Of a DNA stretch of 8,733 nucleotides, positions 6,157 to 8,733 are shown piece after piece. Within the stretch, counting starts at the first letter, position 1. Every line of letters starts with the position of its first letter. Under the pieces are notes generated by a model. The model did not search any database. It was not told the origin of the DNA and worked only from the letters and a program-made list of their open reading frames with translations. Source of the DNA: DASQVO01 sp035640715 (GTDB lineage Bacteria > Actinomycetota > Actinomycetes > Streptosporangiales > Streptosporangiaceae); assembly GCA_035640715.1 (NCBI GenBank), contig DASQVO010000133.1:1-8733 (forward strand), read 5' to 3'. The position numbers and the translations under genes were made by a program.

Positions 6157-6747
6157 TCAGCCGCGTTGATCAGGGCCGGCAGCACTGCGACCCAGCAGCA
6201 GCGTCGATGCGTCACGCCATGCGTATCTCAGGCCCATCGGCTTGCCGTTCAGCCGGGCGGGGTCACCGCCGGGCGGCGGAACATCATCACGCTCAACGCA
6301 GATGCCGCCTCGCGCCGCATAGAAAGCGCGGGCATCGGAGTTCTGCTCCAGGACCCACAGGTACAGCCCGGACGAGGGCGACCAGTCCAGGACAGCCTGC
6401 CCGGTCAGGGCCAGCAGCCGGGTTCCGATCCCCTGTCTCTTCAGCCCGTGCCTGACGTGGAGGTTGTCGAGGAAAGCGCCCCAGGTGGGGTCCTCGCCGA
6501 GGAGCGTGTGCACAAGTCCCACGACCTCGCCGCCGCGCTCGGCCAGGATCGTGCGCGCCTGCGAGAGCGGCGTGCTCAGGCGTTCGGCCCACACCGGCAG
6601 CAGGTACCCGGCGGCGTCGCTGTCGAGGAAGGCATCGGAGTAGGCACCCCGGTAGTGACGCTGCCAGCTGCCAGCGTGCAGCCCGGCGATGGCGCGCGCG
6701 TCGCCCGGGCGGGCCGCCCGGAACCGCAGGTCGCCCGGGGCAGGCAT
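6157..6747 (-). CDS. GNAT-family N-acetyltransferase
   Basis: Acetyl-CoA-dependent acetyltransferase of 196 aa; the substrate is unknown. Residues 7-35 (LRFRAARPGDARAIAGLH...W) are the usual N-terminal strand and helix. EVVGLVH (74-80) is the central strand. FLDNLHVRHGLKRQGIGTRL (92-111) is motif A, with the R/Q-x-x-G-x-G type pyrophosphate loop as RQGIG. LYLWVLEQNSDARAFYAARG (128-147) is motif B with the late-domain Tyr. All core elements are present and the length is normal. ATG 6747-6745 has AGGAAG (6760-6755) 7 bp upstream. It stands alone on the minus strand, converging with the sigma gene. LEQN..A.AFY-type GNATs often act on small molecules or peptides, but the sequence does not decide. 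It lies between the two att-like repeats and could be cargo. Confidence 0.92.
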   Translation of the reverse strand: MPAPGDLRFRAARPGDARAIAGLHAGSWQRHYRGAYSDAFLDSDAAGYLLPVWAERLSTPLSQARTILAERGGEVVGLVHTLLGEDPTWGAFLDNLHVRHGLKRQGIGTRLLALTGQAVLDWSPSSGLYLWVLEQNSDARAFYAARGGICVERDDVPPPGGDPARLNGKPMGLRYAWRDASTLLLGRSAAGPDQRG

Positions 6748-6886
6748 GGTCCTTCTTCCTCATCGGTCCTGGCGCCGGCATCACGCCGCGGCTGACAGTT
6801 TCCAGCAAGACAGTACTGCGCTTCCTGCTGACAGCGCTATTCCGGCGAGCCAGCAGCATCAGCACCCCAGCAGATGCCAGAGACAC

Positions 6887-6915
6887 TGAGACGAATCCAC
6901 GATCCACGTCTCAGC
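6887..6915. repeat. Inverted repeat with 8-bp arms
   Basis: CTGAGACG (6887-6894) and CGTCTCAG (6908-6915) are perfect arms around a 13-base centre that itself holds ATCCACG twice in tandem. It lies about 140 bp upstream of the acetyltransferase start, with no T-run on either strand. It could be a regulator site or a vestige; function is unknown. Confidence 0.35.
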
Positions 6916-7283
6916 CGGCTTGGCAGCGTCCCACATCAGCAACGGACTCACCTGCCATGCTCATTGAGACCGGACGACAACAGCTACAGCGAGGGGCGGG
7001 CGGCCCGAAGACGCCGACTTCGTCACGAAGCGTCACCGCCATCCTGGGAACAGGCGTGCAATATCCGCCTTATGGGCGCTTCCTGTCAGATAGCTCGACG
7101 CGTGAAAGCTGCCCGAGAAGGATGGTTCTGCGTTCTCCCAGGCTCGTTCCTGCAAGGCCATGCTGAGCGCCGGGCAGTTCCGGCGTGCCCGCTCAGCTGT
7201 AGCGGTACCGGTCCCTGGCCGACATGGCCGAGGTCCCCCCGGGCGTGGTCACTGTCACGTTGACGGTGCCGGTTCCCGCGGGC

Positions 7284-7304
7284 GCTGAGCCGACGGTTTT
7301 ACAG
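7284..7304 (-). repeat. Right copy of 21-bp direct repeat (att-like core)
   Basis: It is identical to 2199-2219, same orientation, 5085 bp apart. Unlike the left copy, its outer flank (7305-7370) is not clearly tRNA-like. A complete att model would place the 5' half of tRNA-Tyr there on the minus strand, and I do not see it. Confidence 0.7.
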
Positions 7305-7543
7305 AGAGTCCAACCGTACGCCTACAACCATGTCTTGACCTGCGCCGATAGCGTGCCGCCATGCTCCTAGCGCCGCCATGTTCCCCACTGGTTCCACTGA
7401 CGCCTTGGGGCGCTCTGACCGGGAACCCGCCAGCGGGCATGACGTAGCTTCCGGAACCCAGCCCGGGACCGCTCCCCGGGCCGGTGCCGGACTCGTGCGT
7501 CAAGTAATCCGAGGACGAGCCGGACGCATGGTCAGACCGGGAT

Positions 7544-7594
7544 GTCACGCGGTCCGGCGACAGGTCACGCGCCCGTAGTTTCGTGTGCCATAAT
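7544..7594 (+). promoter_or_regulatory. Promoter/operator region of the toxin-antitoxin module
   Basis: GTCACGCG occurs at 7544-7551 and 7564-7571, exactly 20 bp (about two helical turns) apart on the same face of the DNA. A -10-like CATAAT follows at 7589-7594, so the second repeat sits about where the -35 element would be. Direct repeats over the promoter suit binding by dimers of the ribbon-helix-helix antitoxin encoded downstream, giving autorepression. The -35 match itself is poor. The start of transcription would be close to 7601. Confidence 0.4.
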
Positions 7595-7606
7595 TAGGAG
7601 GTGGAG

Positions 7607-7868
7607 GTGAGGGTCAAGTTCGCCACGTCCGCCCGGCGCCACAAGGTCGGCAAGGCCCGCGCCCTCGATGTGATCCGCAACCCGCGGGCCACGTTCGCCG
7701 TTCCAGGCCCGGAGGGCCGTGATGAGCGGATCGTGTTCCTGGGCGATGACCACCGGCCGGGCGCTGGAGGTGATGGCGGTCGAACTGGACGACGGCAGCC
7801 TGTACGTGATCCACGTGATGGACCTCCGTAACAAGTACCGCCCCTTCTACAAGGAGGGCACGCCATGA
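7607..7868 (+). pseudogene. BrnT-like toxin gene with one frameshift
   Basis: Small toxin of a type II toxin-antitoxin pair, about 86-88 aa when repaired. The first frame gives VKFATSARRHKVGKARALDV, then NPRATF, and ERIVFLGDD up to about 7749. The sense then continues one frame over as TGRALEVMAVELDDGSLYVI, HVMDLRNKYRPFYKEG to TGA 7866-7868. Dropping one C at 7750-7754 joins the halves as GDDTGRALEV, a normal reading for the family. The layout (a His-containing start, a strand with Glu near 'LEV', final Arg/Tyr residues) recalls BrnT-like RNases. GTG 7607 is the better start, with AGGAGG (7596-7601) 5 bp upstream; GTG 7601 overlaps that site but would fit a leaderless transcript. The stop overlaps the antitoxin ATG by ATGA. 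It is either inactivated or affected by a one-base sequencing error. Confidence 0.65.
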
Positions 7869-8143
7869 GCACCAGCCGCAAGACGTCCGTCACCAAGGAC
7901 GGCACCCCGCTGACCCCCGAGGTCATCGAGCGCCTGGCGGACGAGGCCGAGGCAGGCTATGACCTGGCCAGGGCCCGCCGCGTCGGACGGCCGTCACTAT
8001 CAGGCGACGATGAGCACTCCCCCCACGTGTCGTTCCGCGCCCCCGCCAGCCTGCGGCGCAAAGCCGAGGAACGCGCCGCGCGGGAAGGCAAGACCGTCTC
8101 CCAGCTCGCCAGGGAAGCATTCGAGAAATACCTGGCAAGCTGA
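7865..8143 (+). CDS. Ribbon-helix-helix antitoxin
   Basis: Basic 92-aa DNA-binding antitoxin. The N-terminal half (TSVTKDGTPLTPEVIERLAD, then EAEAGYDL and GRPSLSG at 41-47) is a flexible region of the type that binds the toxin. HVSFRAPASLRRKAEERAAR (54-73) followed by TVSQLAREAFEKYL (77-90) is a ribbon-helix-helix domain: one beta strand and two helices, dimerising to contact DNA. It has an excellent ribosome site, AAGGAGG at 7851-7857, 7 bp before ATG 7865, and overlaps the toxin stop by ATGA, so it is translationally coupled yet can also be made independently. The toxin-first order is that of brnTA modules. The antitoxin is intact while the toxin is frameshifted, the expected direction of decay, since the reverse would be harmful. 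It probably represses its own promoter through the repeats at 7544-7571. Confidence 0.82.
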   Translation: MSTSRKTSVTKDGTPLTPEVIERLADEAEAGYDLARARRVGRPSLSGDDEHSPHVSFRAPASLRRKAEERAAREGKTVSQLAREAFEKYLAS

Positions 8144-8255
8144 CCGAACGGTCGTGACCGCGCACGAAGACAGACTCGCGCCGGTGGCATGATCAACGAA
8201 TATCGCCTGGTCGCATGACGTGGACGAGGTTTTCGGCACGCACAAGTTCAGATGC

Positions 8256-8360
8256 CAGCCACCACGGCCCGACCACCCCGTGGCCGATCTTTCCCAGGAA
8301 CAGATCAAGCGCCGGCCAGTCCTCGGCGGCCTCCTCAACGAATACGAGCGAGCCGCCTGA
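8256..8360 (+). pseudogene. C-terminal relic of an integrase-core (DDE) transposase
   Basis: The frame ending at TGA 8358-8360 reads QPPRPDHPVADLSQEQIKRR then PVLGGLLNEYERAA. The ending 'LGGL(I/L)(H/N)EYxRAA' is the typical last segment of a group of actinobacterial integrase-core transposases, where it follows the 'HRG..L..P.P' region. The frame is open back to 8193, but upstream of about 8256 the residues are not family-like. The DDE catalytic core is wholly missing, so this is a dead remnant. The motif is recalled from the family and the assignment is moderately sure. Confidence 0.5.
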
Positions 8361-8400
8361 AAGCCCAGGTCACAGCCAGCGGCACAGTTCTGGCACCCCA

Positions 8401-8547
8401 CAGGCCGGTGAGCTGTGCGATGTGGTCCTGGCCGCTCTCGTCGCGCCCGCCACGATCACCGGCGGCACCCCGCAGGCCGAATCCCGGCTGGCCCGGCACG
8501 TCGCCGCCCGCGCGATCCGGCTGCGGGCGGTGCGGGCCACGGCATGA
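8401..8547 (+). pseudogene. 3' end of an unrecognised gene
   Basis: The frame ending TGA 8545-8547 gives QAGELCDVVLAALVAPATIT, then GGTPQAESRLARHVAARAIR and ends LRAVRATA. About 90% of third positions are G or C, and the sequence looks like a helical, soluble C-terminus. No start codon or ribosome site precedes it; upstream the same frame runs through the transposase relic in another register, so the 5' part is missing. I do not recognise the family. It faces the kinase C-terminus whose stop lies at 8575. Confidence 0.35.
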
Positions 8548-8574
8548 CCGCGGGGGTCCGCCGGGAACATCCGG

Positions 8575-8733
8575 TCAGTGCGAACGCGGCCGCGGTGGCG
8601 CCGCGTGCGCGCCGTGTGCGGCGCCTGGGCCCGCCCCACCTGCCGCGGGCGGGCAGGCCTGCCCCACCGGGAGCAGGACCTGAAGGGTGGTGCCCTGACC
8701 GGGCGGGCTGTGCAGCGCCAGGTGGCCGCCGAG
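8575..8733 (-). CDS. Sensor histidine kinase C-terminus (partial, runs off the window)
   Basis: Reading inward from the right edge on the minus strand, the frame starts LGGHLALHSPPGQGTTLQVL LPV and continues with an Ala/Gly/Pro-rich tail to TGA at 8577-8575. LGG.L.LHSPPG.GT.LQV.LP is the last beta-strand segment of HATPase_c in NarL-type (HisKA_3) kinases, nearly the same as LGGQILLHSPPGAGTDVQVS in the kinase at 354-2126. Only 52 codons lie in the window; the N-box, G-boxes and sensor part would be to the right. It is a paralogue in the same orientation as the left kinase, again with a long low-complexity tail after the domain end. No regulator gene is seen downstream of it. Confidence 0.75.
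   Translation of the reverse strand, partial: LGGHLALHSPPGQGTTLQVLLPVGQACPPAAGGAGPGAAHGAHAAPPRPRSH

Larger units (their letters stand above)
6748..7590. other. About 840 bp without a convincing gene
   Basis: Several long frames are open here but none has a ribosome site plus family motif. What can be seen: an 8-bp inverted repeat (6887-6915), a small palindrome CTTCGTCACGAAG (7018-7030), a short plus-strand stretch with coding-like third positions (7203-7283, containing DMAEVPPGVVTVTLTVPVPA) whose bias ends at the 21-bp repeat, a 7-bp GC hairpin (7461-7481), and the repeats upstream of the toxin gene. It is probably decayed DNA around the right-hand junction of the former element. Confidence 0.5.

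Noticed and set aside
5995..6795. Plus-strand frame of 266 codons
   Set aside because: It is antisense to the acetyltransferase, which has clear motif A and motif B.
6293..6907. Minus-strand frame extending upstream of the acetyltransferase
   Set aside because: It runs through the acetyltransferase in the wrong frame; the hydrophobic start is not supported by a ribosome site.
6874..7263. Plus-strand frame of 129 codons
   Set aside because: It has Arg- and Cys-rich shadow-like composition, no ribosome site and no motif.
7461..7481. Hairpin GCCCGGG-7-CCCGGGC as a terminator
   Set aside because: There is no T-run and no gene ends nearby; such short GC palindromes are common in DNA of this composition.
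1..8733. CRISPR array, rRNA or a complete tRNA gene
   Set aside because: No regularly spaced repeats and no rRNA-like sequence were seen; the only tRNA-like piece is the degenerate 3' half at 2171-2219.

Overview
The window is very GC-rich, with coding frames strongly biased to G or C at third codon positions. Together with the protein families present (GAF/HisKA_3 histidine kinase, ECF sigma factor with a TPR-like C-terminus, actinobacterial transglycosylase and RHH antitoxin types) this points to an actinomycete. The genus cannot be fixed from the sequence.

Layout, left to right. At 1-289 (minus) lies a decayed transposase fragment, IS1182-like. At 354-2126 (minus) is an intact cytoplasmic sensor histidine kinase with two tandem GAF domains, preceded by a promoter that appears to give a leaderless transcript. 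Next comes a stretch of mobile-element debris: a tRNA-Tyr 3'-half-like fragment (2171-2219), the 3' end of an unknown gene (2646-2819), a lytic transglycosylase broken by one in-frame UGA (2836-3720), and a tyrosine-recombinase C-terminus starting right after it (3721-3990). A 21-bp piece of the tRNA-like fragment recurs in the same orientation at 7284-7304, so about 5 kb is bracketed by an att-like pair. A decayed integrative element is the simplest reading.

Inside the bracket is a healthy small operon (4277-6001, plus): a possible 46-aa ORF, a YCII/DGPF-domain protein and an ECF42-type sigma factor. It is preceded by a perfect 10-bp inverted repeat. A GNAT acetyltransferase (6157-6747, minus) converges on it. 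About 840 bp without a convincing gene follow.

From 7544 a toxin-antitoxin module begins: a BrnT-like toxin gene with one frameshift, overlapping by ATGA an intact ribbon-helix-helix antitoxin (7865-8143), with a pair of direct repeats in the promoter region. Then come a C-terminal relic of an integrase-core transposase (8256-8360), the 3' end of an unrecognised gene (8401-8547), and the C-terminus of a second histidine kinase (8575-8733, minus) running out of the window.

At least six coding stretches are broken or truncated, while the left kinase, the YCII/sigma operon, the acetyltransferase and the antitoxin are intact. The window therefore looks like accessory DNA with heavy turnover. I see no clearly new multi-gene system. 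The strongest leads are the att-like tRNA repeat pair with its integrase relic, the single-stop transglycosylase, the one-base frameshift in the toxin, and the hairpin/small-ORF leader of the sigma operon.
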